In this document: in pieces, positions 1-9,366 of the stretch
Layout of the letters: each line of letters begins with the position of its first letter
Numbering within the stretch: position 1 is the first letter of the stretch
NCBI GenBank assembly: GCA_016709665.1
Contig: JADJMI010000003.1
Location: forward strand, 124,001 to 188,000
Direction: 5' to 3'
Source: Betaproteobacteria bacterium
Lineage (GTDB): Bacteria > Pseudomonadota > Gammaproteobacteria > Burkholderiales > Usitatibacteraceae
Length of the DNA: 64,000 nt
Notes under the pieces: model-generated
Databases searched by the model: none
What the model saw: only the letters and a program-made list of their open reading frames with translations
What the model was told of the DNA's origin: nothing
Program-made: the position numbers and the translations under genes

Positions 1-655
1 TCGCCGTCACGAAGACCACGTCGCGGAAGCCGGACTCGGTGTCCATCGTGAAGAGGACGCCGGCGGCGCCGCTGTCCGAGCGCACCATGCGCTGCACCCC
101 GGCGGAGAGCGCGACGTCCGCGTGGGCGAAGCCCTTGTGCACGCGATAGGCGATGGCCCGGTCGTTGTAGAGCGAGGCGAAGACGTGCCGGATCGCCTCG
201 ATCACGTTGTCGATGCCGCGGATGTTGAGGAAGGTCTCCTGCTGGCCGGCGAAGGAGGCGTCCGGCAGGTCCTCGGCGGTGGCCGAGGAGCGAACGGCGA
301 AGCTCGCGCCGGCGCCGCCGTCGAGGGCCGCGAAGGCCTCGCGGACCTGCCGGTCCAGGGCCTCGGGCAGCGGCGCCTCGCCCACCCACTGGCGGATCTC
401 GGCGCCCGTCTTCGCGAGCGCCATGACGTCATCGACGTCGAGCGCGTCCAGCGCCGCGTCGATGCGCGCCTTGAGGCCGCTCTCGCGCAGGAAGTCGACA
501 TAGGCCTGGGCCGTGGTCGCGAAACCGCCGGGCACGCGCACGCCCGCGGCGGCGAGCTGGCTGATGAGTTCGCCGAGGGACGCGTTCTTGCCGCCCACGG
601 TCGCGACGTCGGTCATGCGGAGGGATTCGAGGGGCAGGACGTAGGCAGGGGCCAT
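1..655 (-). CDS. ppsA: Phosphoenolpyruvate synthase, N-terminal part (runs off the window edge)
   Basis: The reverse strand encodes the first ~218 residues of PEP synthase, which converts pyruvate + ATP + water to PEP + AMP + phosphate in gluconeogenesis. Visible are the start at the ATG at 655, the early motif VGGKNASLGE typical of the nucleotide-binding domain of PpsA/PPDK enzymes, and the later motif FAVRSSATAEDLPDASFAGQ, the conserved ATP-grasp signature. The C-terminal phosphohistidine and PEP domains lie outside the window. It is divergent from ppsR, whose product controls it, which is the usual arrangement. Confidence 0.93.
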   Translation of the reverse strand, partial: MAPAYVLPLESLRMTDVATVGGKNASLGELISQLAAAGVRVPGGFATTAQAYVDFLRESGLKARIDAALDALDVDDVMALAKTGAEIRQWVGEAPLPEALDRQVREAFAALDGGAGASFAVRSSATAEDLPDASFAGQQETFLNIRGIDNVIEAIRHVFASLYNDRAIAYRVHKGFAHADVALSAGVQRMVRSDSGAAGVLFTMDTESGFRDVVFVTA

Positions 656-695
656 GGCGTTTGGGTTCCGGGTGACGTGCCGTCGGTAATTTGCA

Positions 696-701
696 ATTAT
701 A
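696..701 (-). promoter_or_regulatory. Possible -10 box for ppsA
   Basis: The reverse strand reads TATAAT here, 41 bases upstream of the ppsA ATG, in a short AT-rich patch of otherwise GC-rich DNA. No good -35 hexamer is seen, so activator dependence or chance are both possible. Confidence 0.35.
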
Positions 702-793
702 TCGAACGCTTGCCGCCGATGCTGCGCTGCATCAAACTGTCGGGGTTCCGTCCGACGCCTTCACCGCCCACTCCGAGCCCGATCCGAGAAAAA

Positions 794-1618
794 ATGCCCC
801 ATCGTCGCCGCGTCTTCTTCGTCTCCGACCGCACCGGCCTCACGGTCGAGGCCCTCGGCACCTCGCTCATCACCCAGTTCGACGCCATCGACTTCCTGCG
901 CCTCACGCTCCCCTTCATCGACACCGTCGACAAGGCGCGCGATGCCGTCCAGCAGATGAACGCCGCCCACCACGACACCGGCAAGCGCCCGCTCATCTTC
1001 AGCTCGCTCGTCGACGACGCCATCCGCGCCGAGATCAACAAGGCCGACGGCCTGGTGCTCGACGTGTTCGAGCGCTTCATCGTTCCCCTCGAGCAGGAGC
1101 TCGGCCAGAAGTCCCAGCACGCCGTGGGCAAGAGCCACAGCGCCGGCAACGCGAAGGACTACAACCACCGCATCGAGGCCATCAACTATTCGCTCTCGCA
1201 CGACGACGGCGTGACGCACCGGGGCCTGGAGGACGCGGACCTCGTGCTGGTGGGGGTATCGCGCAGCGGCAAGACCCCGACCTCCCTCTACATGGCCATG
1301 CAGTTCGGGATCAAGGCGGCCAACTACCCCCTGATTCCCGAGGACCTGGAGGCGAACCGCCTGCCGCCCTCGCTCATCCCGCTGCGCCACAAGGTCTGGG
1401 GCCTCACCATCCAGCCCGACCGCCTGCACCAGATCCGCAAGGAACGCCGCCCGGACTCGAAGTACGCCTCCCTCGAGAACTGTCGCTACGAGGTGTCCGC
1501 GGCCGAGAAGCTCATGCGCCAGGCGGACATCCCCTTCCTCGATTCCACCACCAAGTCCATCGAGGAAATCGCGACGACCATGCTGCACGAGGCGAAGCTC
1601 GTCCGGCGCGTGTATTGA
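794..1618 (+). CDS. ppsR: PEP synthase regulatory protein (bifunctional kinase/pyrophosphorylase)
   Basis: 274 residues, close to the usual family size (~275). The family (formerly DUF299) inactivates PEP synthase by ADP-dependent phosphorylation of a threonine and reactivates it by phosphate-dependent removal. The P-loop-like motif GVSRSGKT is at residues 154-161 and the N-terminus FFVSDRTGLTVEALG is characteristic. The ATG at 794 is chosen because homology begins there; the same frame stays open far upstream but that is spurious. It is divergent from ppsA, as expected for enzyme and regulator. Confidence 0.93.
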   Translation: MPHRRRVFFVSDRTGLTVEALGTSLITQFDAIDFLRLTLPFIDTVDKARDAVQQMNAAHHDTGKRPLIFSSLVDDAIRAEINKADGLVLDVFERFIVPLEQELGQKSQHAVGKSHSAGNAKDYNHRIEAINYSLSHDDGVTHRGLEDADLVLVGVSRSGKTPTSLYMAMQFGIKAANYPLIPEDLEANRLPPSLIPLRHKVWGLTIQPDRLHQIRKERRPDSKYASLENCRYEVSAAEKLMRQADIPFLDSTTKSIEEIATTMLHEAKLVRRVY

Positions 1619-1649
1619 CGCGGTCGTTTGTGCGAAGATTGGCGGCGAA

Positions 1650-1673
1650 ACGGGGCCCCTCGACGGGCCCCGT
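1650..1673 (+). terminator. GC hairpin after ppsR (possible terminator)
   Basis: ACGGGGCCC and GGGCCCCGT form a perfect 9-bp stem with a 6-base loop between ppsR and the next gene. There is no U-tract after it, so it may only be an RNA-stabilising or weak termination structure. Confidence 0.4.
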
Positions 1674-1713
1674 CCACATCCATAACGAGCCGCTCTCTCC
1701 CGGAGGAGAATCC

Positions 1714-3620
1714 ATGAAACCCGTCCGCCGCGTCCTGCCCGCCCTGCTGCTTTCCCTGTTCGCCGGTACGACGGCGTCCACGGCGGGGGCCGCCCAGTTC
1801 TCCGGCGTCGTCGTCTTCGGCGACAGCCTCTCGGATGCCGGCTACTACCGGCCCTTCCTCGCGGGCCTGGGCCTGCCGGCGAACGTCGTCTCGACGCTCG
1901 GGCGCTTCACGACCAACCCCGGCCCGGTGTGGTCGGAACTGGTGTCGCAGTACTACGGCTTCACGGGCACGCCGTCCAACGTCGCCGGCGGCAACATCTT
2001 CGCGCAGGGCGGCGCCACGGTCGCCACCAACTCGCCGTCCACCCCCCCCGGTTTCGCGCAGCGCCCGGTGAGCACGCAGATCGGCGAATACCTGGCGCGC
2101 AACGGCGGCGTCGCCGACGCCGGTGCGCTGCACACCGTCTGGGCGGGCGGCAACGACTTCCTGAACGGCTTCACGCAGCTCTCCCAGGGCCAGATCACCC
2201 AGGCCCAGTTCCAGGCGCAGTTCCTCGGGGCGGCCGCGGCCGAGATCCAGCAGGTGGGCCGCCTCTACGCGGCGGGCGCCCGCTACGTGGCCGTGTTCAC
2301 GCTGCCCGACATCGGCATCACGCCCTTCGCCCTGGCGGCCGGGCCCACGGCCGCCGCCACGGCCACGGCGGCCGCGGCCGGTTACAACACGACCCTCTTC
2401 ACGGGCCTCGCCGCCGCGGGCCTTCGCCCCATTCCGGTGGACGTCTTCTCGCTGCTCGCCGAGATCCGCGCCAACGCCTCGGCTTACGGCTTCACCAACC
2501 TCACGGGCATCGCCTGCGGCCCCTTCCCCCGCCGATCACCACCTCCGGCAGCTCGCAGTTCTGCGGCCCGAACAACCTCGTGGCGCCCGGCGCGGACCAG
2601 ACCTACCTCTTCGCCGACGGCGTGCACCCGACGAGCGGCGCGCACCGCATCATCGGCAACTTCGTCACCTCGCTCATCGAGGGCCCGACCGCCTACTCGC
2701 TGCTCGCCGAATCGCCGCTGCGCACGCGCGCGGCGCACGTCGCGACGTTGCAGGAGGGCCTCACGCTCGGCGAACGCGCGGAGCAGGGCAAGATCACCGC
2801 CTTCGCGGGCTCCACGGGCGGCGACTTCGACGTCGACGCCGCAGGCGGCTCCACCGGCATGACGAGTTCGAACCGCGCCATCTCCGTGGGCTTCACCATG
2901 AAGGCCTCGGAGGCGGTCACGGTGGGCGTCGGCCTGGGCAAGGCGAAGGCCGACGCGAGCTTCGGCAACGAAGGCGGCGGCTACCGCACGGACGAACTCG
3001 CCTACTCGGCCTTCGCGGCGATGAAGTCCGGTGGCTTCTACGCCAACGGCGCGGCCACGATGGCGAGCCTCGACTTCAAGGAAATGCGCCGCAACATCAC
3101 GCTCGGCCAGGTGAAGCGCACGACGTCGGCGAACACCTCGGGCTCCAACGCCTCGTTCTTCCTGAACGGCGGCTACGACTTCGCGATCGGCAACTTCCTG
3201 GTGGGCCCGACCGCCTCCTGGACGAGCCAGAACGTCGAGGTGAACGGCTTCGACGAAACGGGCGGCGGCGTGGCCGGCCTGCGCATGGCCTCGCAGAAGC
3301 GCCGCTCGGAAGTCGGCAGCTTCGGCGTTCGCGCCTCGTGGGACTTCGGCGGCATCATCCCCTACGCGAAGTGGACGGCCGACAAGGAACGCGAGAACGG
3401 CGAACGCCTCGTCACCGCCACCCCCCTCACGATGGCCGCGAGCGGCAGCAGCTACGACCTCCCGGCCTATTCGCTGGATTCGAGCTACACCACCCTCACG
3501 GTCGGCGTGCGCGGCGTGATCGCCGGCTGGCTCGGCTACGGCGTCAACTACACGAAGCTGAGCGGCCGCAGCGGCACCGCGGAAGACTACGTCGGCGGCA
3601 CCGTGTCCATCCGTTTCTGA
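1714..3620 (+). CDS. GDSL-family esterase autotransporter (type Va), interrupted by a frameshift
   Basis: A secreted esterase/lipase fused to an outer-membrane autotransporter barrel, like EstA. A signal peptide covers about residues 1-27; the nucleophile motif GDSLSD has Ser at residue 38; GGNDF (block III) and DGVHPTS (Asp-His pair, block V) complete the catalytic set. The second half is a beta-barrel ending in an aromatic residue (VSIRF), as outer-membrane proteins do. A good RBS (GGAGGAG) precedes the ATG at 1714. The reading frame breaks at the C5 run at 2526-2530: adding one C joins the two parts into a continuous family-like protein (~635 residues). The break lies between passenger blocks III and V. 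It could be an assembly error or a real inactivation; the downstream part is otherwise intact. Confidence 0.85.
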
Positions 3621-3641
3621 TCCCGAAGGGAGAGCAACACC

Positions 3642-3836
3642 ATGAAGAGAATCACCCTCCTCGCGCCTGTCCTCGTCGCTTGTGCCGTGCTGCTGGGCGG
3701 CTGCGGCGGAACCGAAGTGAGCCAGACCACGGTCTCCAAGGGCCAGGAACTCACGGACCTCAAGAAGGCCCTGGACTCCGGCGCCATCAACCAGAAGGAA
3801 TACGACCGCCTGCGCGCCGAAATCATGCGCAAGTAG
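3642..3836 (+). CDS. Small lipoprotein with a SHOCT-like C-terminal helix
   Basis: 64 residues. The N-terminal signal ends in the lipobox LGGC, so Cys21 would be acylated and the protein anchored in a membrane. The C-terminal ~25 residues (DLKKALDSGAINQKEYDRLR) match the pattern of SHOCT domains, short helical oligomerisation modules often found at protein ends. An RBS-like AGGGAG precedes the ATG. It starts 22 bases after the autotransporter gene and may be co-transcribed with it. The role is unknown. Confidence 0.75.
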   Translation: MKRITLLAPVLVACAVLLGGCGGTEVSQTTVSKGQELTDLKKALDSGAINQKEYDRLRAEIMRK

Positions 3837-3856
3837 CCGTAGGTGACGACGCTCCG

Positions 3857-3886
3857 CGACAAGGCCGCCTCAGGGCGGCCTTGTCG
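3857..3886 (+). terminator. Intrinsic terminator
   Basis: CGACAAGGCCGCC pairs perfectly with GGCGGCCTTGTCG (13 bp, loop TCAG) just after the lipoprotein gene. The following U-tract is short (only TT), but stem strength and position fit a terminator. Confidence 0.6.
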
Positions 3887-3904
3887 TTCCCGCGCGGGCC
3901 GGCC

Positions 3905-4213
3905 ATGAAGCGGCTTTGCAATGCCGCGAACCTGCCCGAGGCGCACCTGCTCGCCGGGTGGCTCTCCCAGCACGGCATCCGGGTGCGGATCCTCAACGCC
4001 AACGCCGCCGGCGCGCTGGGCGAACTGCCGGTGGACGCGGCCTCGCCCCAGCTATGGCTCGAGGATGCCCGGGACGAAGGCCGCGCCCGCGAATCGCTGG
4101 AAGAATTCCGCCGTGAGGCCTCGGGGCCCGGGCGCCCCTGCCCGGCCTGCGGGGAGGAAAACCCGCCCGCCTTCGAGCTGTGTTGGGCCTGCGGCCAGTC
4201 GCTGCCGCCATGA
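3905..4213 (+). CDS. DUF2007-type protein with a C-terminal zinc ribbon
   Basis: 102 residues. The first ~70 residues resemble the DUF2007 'putative signal transducing' fold (MKRLCNAANLPEAHLLAGWL, then a short beta-alpha unit). The C-terminus carries two CxxC pairs (Cys79/82 and Cys93/96, CPACG...CWACG), which form a typical zinc ribbon. No signal peptide, so cytoplasmic. Function is not known for the family. The ATG at 3905 begins where homology would start; the frame is open far upstream without meaning. Confidence 0.7.
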   Translation: MKRLCNAANLPEAHLLAGWLSQHGIRVRILNANAAGALGELPVDAASPQLWLEDARDEGRARESLEEFRREASGPGRPCPACGEENPPAFELCWACGQSLPP

Positions 4214-4280
4214 CCGAACGACGACTGTCCCGGGTCCGCCCGGCGTATCATGACGGTATCAACCGTCTCCCATCCCCCCC

Positions 4281-4778
4281 ATGAACAAAGTCCACTTCCG
4301 CCTCGCGCCCGTCCTCGTTCTCGCCTTCGGTTTCACCTGCCTGCCCACGTTCGCCGCCGACCCCGCCGTCGCCGCGGGCGCCGACCCGGCGAAGATCCAG
4401 AAGCTGCGCGAGCGCATCCGCGCCGACCACAAGGGACTCGTGAAGGACAACCTCCCCCTCACGGACGCCGAGGCCAAGGCCTTCTGGCCGGTCTACGACA
4501 AGTGCCACCAGAAGCTCGACGGCGCCCAGCGCCGCTCGAACCGCGCCATCCTCGACTACGTGAACGGCGAAACGGGCATGACCGACGCGCGCGCCAAGCA
4601 GATCGTCGCGGACCTGCTGGCCGCCGAGGCCGACGAGGTCAAGGCGCGCAAGGCCTGCTACGACGGCGCGGCCAAGGTGCTGCCGGGCAGGAAGGCCGCG
4701 CGCTTCCTCCAGATCGAGAACAAGATCCGCGCCCTCGACCGATTCGACGCCGCCGTCGCCGTGCCGCTCGTTCCCTAG
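4281..4778 (+). CDS. Exported helical protein of unknown function
   Basis: 165 residues with a signal peptide (about residues 1-25, ending TFAAD). The mature part is mostly charged alpha-helix with a segment LTDAEAKAFWPVYDKC, reminiscent of small periplasmic helical proteins such as the Spy/CpxP group, although the LTxxQ repeat typical of that group is not clear. It sits directly before an outer-membrane barrel gene, 30 bases apart, so the two probably form an operon. A periplasmic role is inferred only. Confidence 0.65.
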   Translation: MNKVHFRLAPVLVLAFGFTCLPTFAADPAVAAGADPAKIQKLRERIRADHKGLVKDNLPLTDAEAKAFWPVYDKCHQKLDGAQRRSNRAILDYVNGETGMTDARAKQIVADLLAAEADEVKARKACYDGAAKVLPGRKAARFLQIENKIRALDRFDAAVAVPLVP

Positions 4779-4808
4779 CCATCCCGCCCCTACCGGAGGA
4801 AAAGAAAA

Positions 4809-5624
4809 GTGAAGCTGACCGCACGCCGCATTCGCATCCCCGCGCTCGCCATCCTCGCGTCCGCCCTGCCGCTCGTCGTCCAGGCGCAATCGGGCGTGAA
4901 GCCGGGCGAGGAAACCCTGATCGTGAGGCTGGGCGCCGTCACCTCCAACTTCGAGACCTACGCCCGGATCGACGGCACCACGAACGGCGGCACGCGAATC
5001 GATCTCGAGGGCGAGACGGGGCTCAACGGCGACAAGAGCACGTTCATCATCGGCGGCACATTCCGCCCCTTCCAGCGGCACCGGTTCGACGGTTTCTACG
5101 ATTCGGTCAAGCGCACCGCCTCGAAGACCACGGAACGCACGTTCGTCATCGGCGACGACGTGATTCCCGCCGGCACGGTGCTCTCCACCGAGCAGGAGAC
5201 GAAGATCGGTTACGCGGGCTACCGCTACTCGTTCCTGAAGAGCCCGGACATGGAAGTCGCCGCCGGCCTGGGCATCTACGGCGGCAACTTCAAGTTCCGC
5301 TTCGACGCGCAGTCTCCCGTGGTGAACATCGACACGAGCACGACGCTGCCGCTGCCCGTGCTCACGCTCTCGGGTGATTTCTACCTCACCGACAACATGA
5401 CGCTCACCCTGAACCTGCGGGGGCTGAAGGTGAAGATCGGCGACGTCGACGGCAGCGTGTTCCAGGCGGGCATCGCCGCCGAGTACTTCTTCACGAAGAA
5501 CTTCGGCATCGGCGCCGCGATCGACCGGCTGGACATCGAGGCCGACGTCACGAAGAACAGCTTCCGCGGCAACGCGGAGGTCAAGTCGACGGCGGGACGG
5601 CTTTTCCTCACCGCCCGGTTCTGA
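4809..5624 (+). CDS. Small outer-membrane beta-barrel protein
   Basis: 271 residues from a GTG start preceded by GGAGGA at 4794-4800. An N-terminal signal peptide ends near QAQ (residue ~26). The mature protein is made of alternating polar/apolar beta strands with terminal Phe (LFLTARF), as in barrels inserted by the Bam complex. The size suggests an 8- to 10-stranded barrel. No specific family is recognised, so ligand or function cannot be given. It ends at a strong shared terminator. Confidence 0.7.
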   Translation: MKLTARRIRIPALAILASALPLVVQAQSGVKPGEETLIVRLGAVTSNFETYARIDGTTNGGTRIDLEGETGLNGDKSTFIIGGTFRPFQRHRFDGFYDSVKRTASKTTERTFVIGDDVIPAGTVLSTEQETKIGYAGYRYSFLKSPDMEVAAGLGIYGGNFKFRFDAQSPVVNIDTSTTLPLPVLTLSGDFYLTDNMTLTLNLRGLKVKIGDVDGSVFQAGIAAEYFFTKNFGIGAAIDRLDIEADVTKNSFRGNAEVKSTAGRLFLTARF

Positions 5625-5640
5625 AGCGCACCGAAAGGCG

Positions 5641-5670
5641 AAAGGGCCGGCCCCGAGGGGCCGGCCCTTT
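5641..5670. terminator. Bidirectional intrinsic terminator
   Basis: A 14-nt arm (5641-5654) and its exact complement (5657-5670) form a very stable hairpin bounded by AAA on the left and TTT on the right, so it can work in both directions. It sits between the convergent barrel and patatin genes. Confidence 0.85.
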
Positions 5671-5700
5671 TCATTCGTGCAGGCGCGGCGGCGGCGCCCG

Positions 5701-7935
5701 TCAGGGGGTCCCGATGAACAGGTAGAAGCGGCCGTCACGTTCCTTCGAGCTCGAGCGCGAATAGCCGAGGTAGACCGGGCCCAGCAGCGTGTTCGAGGCG
5801 AGGTAGACGCCGTACGAATCGATGCCGCCGGTGAGGTTGGGCTCCGTCACGGGATTCTTCATGTAGCCCACCTCGTAGGAAACGCCCGCGAGGAGCGACA
5901 GCCCCAGGATCGGCAGCGGCCGCGTGAGGCGGTACTGGGCCTGCACCGACGCGAACCCGTAGGCGTCCTTGCCGAGGATCTGCCCGGGCGCGAAGGCCGA
6001 CAGCCGGCCGATTCCGCCCAGCGAGAAGCCGTCGCCCAACGGCACCTCGCCCTTCGTCTGCGTCCCGCCCAGGAGCGTTCCGAGCAGGATGAGGTCCCCC
6101 GGCGACCAGGCGCCCCCCAGTCCGCCTTCCAGTCGGCCGTACTTGCCCAGGCCGCTGGAGCTGCGCAGGGCCTCGAAATGGTCGAGATTCACGCGGAATC
6201 CCCGCGTCGGGAAGAAGGCGAAATCCTGGGTGTCGAGGGCGAGCGACGTCGCGACGCCGCCCAGGTTGCCCTTGGTGTTCGAGAACACCGGGATGCCCGT
6301 GTCCAGGGTGGCGCTCAGCTGCCTTTCGAGCCAACCGATGCTGGCCTGTCCGTACACGTCCAGGTTGGCGCCCACGTCGAGCCCGACCTTGTTCTGGCGC
6401 GTCCGGTACTCCGACACCCGGTTGCCGTCGAAATAGATGCCCGTCTTCTGCTGGTCGGTCGCGATGAACGGCCGGAGGAAATAGCGCTGCCGGTAATCGA
6501 GCGGCTGGTAGAACTCGAGGCCGGCGCCCTGGTTGCTGCCCAGCTGCACGGCCGTGAGCATCTCGGCGCCGAAGCTGTTGATCCAGGTCTTGCGGTAGAG
6601 CGCGCGCAGGTTGTAGGGCGATTCCGAGCGGAAGTCCGAGGAGAGGTTCACGCCGAAGCGCAGGTAGTCCGGCCCCCACGACTTCTCGAGCGGCGTGAGC
6701 TGGACGATGGTCTTCTCGCGCTCCCGGAGGACCGAATAGTCGAGGCTCTGCAGGTCGCCGCGGCTGTAGATGAGGACGATGTCCTTCTCGAGCGCGCGGG
6801 AGTCGAGCGGCTCGCCTTCCTTCTGGCGCACGGAGGCGCGCAGCTCGGTCGGGTTCACGAACCGCGTCTCGGCGATCCGCACCTCGTCGACGATCGGCGG
6901 CTGCGCGGAAGGCGCGAGGCGGATTCCCGCCCGCCACTTCCGGTATTCCTCGGCGGAAACGGAAAGGGCCTTCAGGCGATCGACATATCCGAGCGCCGTC
7001 GTGCGGCCGATGCCCGCCGCCTCGATCTGCCGGTTGAAATCGGCGGCCGTGATGTCGCCGAGCTCGGGGCGCATGTAGATGTCCGCGGGACCCAGCGAGG
7101 CGATCGACTTCGCGACGTTCTGCTCGGCCAGCAGGTTGACCATCTGCCCCATCACCGAAAAGACGCCCGTCACCTTGTCCGCCTCGAGCAGGGGCGAGCC
7201 CACGTTCACCGCGATGACGACTTCGGCCCCGCAGCGATCGCGCACCTCCTGGATGGGCACGTTGTCCACCAGGCCGCCATCGACGAGCTTCCGGCCATCG
7301 CGCACGACCGGCGCGATGGCGCCGGGCACCGACATGCTCGCCCGCATGGCGGAGGTGAGATTGCCTTCGCGCATCGCGACGCGTTCGCCCGTGCCGATGT
7401 CGGTGGCGATGAGCGTGAGCGGGATGGGCAGGTCCTCGATGCCGCGCTCGCCGAGGTCCGCGCGCACCAGGGCGTTGAAGTAGAGCTTGATCTTCTCGCC
7501 GGCCACCGCGCCTTCGCGGTAGCGAAGGCCATCCTTGGTGACGCCGAACTCCAGGCCCGAGTAGAACCGGTCGTCGATCTCCTTGCGCCTGAGGCTCACC
7601 GAATCGCGGCCGGCGCTGTCGTCGAACATGCTCGCCCAGTCGGTCTTGCCGATGGTCTCCTTCATCTCCGCGGGAGAGACGCCGGCGACATACGCGCCCG
7701 CCGCGAGCGCCCCCATGCTGGTGCCGGCCACGCAGTCGAACGGGATGCGCAGTTCCTCCAGCACCTCGAGCACGCCCAGGTGGGCGCCGCCGCGCGCGCC
7801 GCCGCCGCCCAGCACGAGGCCGACCTTGGGTCGGGGCTTGGGGGACGCTTGGGCGAGGGCGTCGCCGATCGGCAACACGAGCGCGAGGGCGCAGGCCAGG
7901 GCGGTTCGGAGGGTCTTGGGGATCACGGCGGTCAC
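5701..7935 (-). CDS. Patatin-like phospholipase with POTRA and outer-membrane barrel (PlpD-like, type Vd)
   Basis: 744 residues from a GTG start. Order of parts: signal peptide (~1-29), patatin domain with the oxyanion loop GGGGARGG (43-50), nucleophile GTSMG (Ser73) and catalytic DGG (Asp219), then a POTRA-like segment, then a 16-strand BamA/surface-antigen type barrel ending in FYLFIGTP. This architecture defines type Vd secreted lipases such as PlpD of Pseudomonas; the lipase hydrolyses phospholipids at or outside the outer membrane. It stands alone between a terminator and a divergent small gene. Confidence 0.9.
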   Translation of the reverse strand: MTAVIPKTLRTALACALALVLPIGDALAQASPKPRPKVGLVLGGGGARGGAHLGVLEVLEELRIPFDCVAGTSMGALAAGAYVAGVSPAEMKETIGKTDWASMFDDSAGRDSVSLRRKEIDDRFYSGLEFGVTKDGLRYREGAVAGEKIKLYFNALVRADLGERGIEDLPIPLTLIATDIGTGERVAMREGNLTSAMRASMSVPGAIAPVVRDGRKLVDGGLVDNVPIQEVRDRCGAEVVIAVNVGSPLLEADKVTGVFSVMGQMVNLLAEQNVAKSIASLGPADIYMRPELGDITAADFNRQIEAAGIGRTTALGYVDRLKALSVSAEEYRKWRAGIRLAPSAQPPIVDEVRIAETRFVNPTELRASVRQKEGEPLDSRALEKDIVLIYSRGDLQSLDYSVLREREKTIVQLTPLEKSWGPDYLRFGVNLSSDFRSESPYNLRALYRKTWINSFGAEMLTAVQLGSNQGAGLEFYQPLDYRQRYFLRPFIATDQQKTGIYFDGNRVSEYRTRQNKVGLDVGANLDVYGQASIGWLERQLSATLDTGIPVFSNTKGNLGGVATSLALDTQDFAFFPTRGFRVNLDHFEALRSSSGLGKYGRLEGGLGGAWSPGDLILLGTLLGGTQTKGEVPLGDGFSLGGIGRLSAFAPGQILGKDAYGFASVQAQYRLTRPLPILGLSLLAGVSYEVGYMKNPVTEPNLTGGIDSYGVYLASNTLLGPVYLGYSRSSSKERDGRFYLFIGTP

Positions 7936-8025
7936 CGACGGAAGGCGGAAGCTCCATTTTGCCCGATCTCCCCCACCCGTTCGCGGCTAGAATCCAACAT
8001 CGAACCCAAGATCCGCGAGCCCCCC

Positions 8026-8415
8026 ATGAGATTCATAGCCGCTCTCGCCCTCGCTCTCGTCATGTTTCCGGCCTCGGCCCAGACTTCCGTCTCCCCGGCC
8101 GCGGCCGCCTGCCCGGACTGCGGCGAGATCCGAACGCTCAAGCGCGTGGAAGGCGGCGACAAGCCGGCCATCCTGCAGGAACGCAAGGGTCCTTCGGGAC
8201 TCGTCGCCAACATTCCCCTGGACGGCAGCAAGCCGACGGTGGGTTCCTCCACGGAACTCAGCCGCGAGCAGAAGCCGGCCACCGTCACCTACGAAGTCGT
8301 GGTGCGGCTCGCTGACGGGCGCCTGCGCCTGGTGGTCCAGGACGACGTGGGCGCGATGCGCGTGGGCGACAAGGTGAAGATCGAGCAGGGCCGCGTGGTC
8401 CCGCGCACGAAATAG
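8026..8415 (+). CDS. Exported protein with CPDCG motif and SlyB-like C-terminal domain
   Basis: 129 residues. A signal peptide spans about residues 1-19 (PASAQ). The mature N-terminus contains CPDCG (Cys29, Cys32), and the C-terminus reads YEVVVRLADGRLRLVVQDD followed by VGDKVKIEQGRV, the pattern seen at the end of SlyB/Pcp-type outer-membrane proteins of Betaproteobacteria, but without their glycine-zipper region and without a lipobox. Probably periplasmic; function unknown. Divergent from the patatin gene. Confidence 0.65.
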   Translation: MRFIAALALALVMFPASAQTSVSPAAAACPDCGEIRTLKRVEGGDKPAILQERKGPSGLVANIPLDGSKPTVGSSTELSREQKPATVTYEVVVRLADGRLRLVVQDDVGAMRVGDKVKIEQGRVVPRTK

Positions 8416-8422
8416 GCGGCGA

Positions 8423-9142
8423 TCAGACCTTGACGGAAAAAGGCGTGAAGTTCGTGTCGCGGTCGTACCAGTCCACGTTCTCCGCGCGCTTGAGCCAGCC
8501 GACGATCGCATAGGTGAAGGGGGTGAAGAGCACCTCCACGCCCACCTTCGTCACGAACTGCGCGAGCATCACCACCGGCAGCTTGTCGTCGGGAATGATG
8601 CCGGTGCCGTAGAACGCGAGCGGGTAGAAGAGGAGCGAGTCGACGCCTTCGCCCACGACCGTCGATCCGATGGTGCGCGACCACAGCCACCGTCCCCGCG
8701 TGAGGATCTTCATCTTGGCGAGCGTGAACGAGTTCACGAACTCCCCGCACATGTACGCGACCATCGACGCCGCCGCGATGCGCCACGCCTGCCCGAACGC
8801 CACCTCGTAGGCCGCCTGGTTCTTCCAGAAGGGCGCCGGCGGCAGCGCCACCACCACGTAAGCCATGAACGAGGCGAAGGCGAGGCCGGCGAAGCCCGCC
8901 CAGATCACGCGCCGCGAGCGCGCGTAGCCGTACACCTCCGTGAGGATGTCGCCGAAGACGTATGAGATGGGAAAGAAAAGCACGCCGGCGCCGAAGGTGA
9001 CCAGCCCCACGAGGGGCAGGTCGAGTTGCGCGATCTTGGCGGGCCCGATGAGGTTCGAACACACCAGGACCACCACGAAGGCGACCATGACGAATTCGTA
9101 GTAACGGTACGGGCGCGGCGGGACATCGGGAGTTTTTTGCAT
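8423..9142 (-). CDS. yhhQ: Queuosine precursor transporter (VUT/YhhQ family)
   Basis: 239 residues with several hydrophobic helices (e.g. FVMVAFVVVLVCSNLIGPAK near the start). Motifs typical of the family: CSNLIGPAK, SYVFGDILTEVYGYARSRR and the later YMCGEFVNSFTLAKMK. The family takes up 7-deazaguanine precursors (preQ0/preQ1) for queuosine in tRNA. The ATG at 9142 matches the start of homology. No preQ1 riboswitch could be recognised upstream. Confidence 0.9.
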   Translation of the reverse strand: MQKTPDVPPRPYRYYEFVMVAFVVVLVCSNLIGPAKIAQLDLPLVGLVTFGAGVLFFPISYVFGDILTEVYGYARSRRVIWAGFAGLAFASFMAYVVVALPPAPFWKNQAAYEVAFGQAWRIAAASMVAYMCGEFVNSFTLAKMKILTRGRWLWSRTIGSTVVGEGVDSLLFYPLAFYGTGIIPDDKLPVVMLAQFVTKVGVEVLFTPFTYAIVGWLKRAENVDWYDRDTNFTPFSVKV

Positions 9143-9304
9143 GAGGTGGGCTCCGACTCATCCCGGGGGTTTCGGAGCCGCGCGCCGGTCCGGGGGGCGG
9201 CGGGCGGTGACAAGGGGTAGCGGGGCTACGATAGCGCAAAAGGCTTTGGAACCGCAGATGAACGCAGATGAACGCAGATGATTTTCAGGTACGTTTTCAA
9301 CGTC

Positions 9305-9361
9305 GTTTCGGTATGCATCGGCTTGACTGGCGGCAATGACCGGAACGCTCGCCTCACGAAA
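9305..9361 (+). repeat. Direct repeat copy 1 (57 nt)
   Basis: Begins GTTTCGGTATGCATCGG and ends GCCTCACGAAA; identical to the copy at 9367-9423, with five bases between them. Confidence 0.9.
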
Positions 9362-9366
9362 TCCAT

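Noticed and set aside
5677..8415. A plus-strand open frame of over 900 codons
   Set aside because: It is the shadow of the reverse-strand patatin gene in GC-rich DNA; only the last 129 codons (from 8026) are a real gene.
9143..9237. preQ1 riboswitch before the queuosine-precursor transporter
   Set aside because: No aptamer-like stem with an A-rich tail could be recognised in this short leader.
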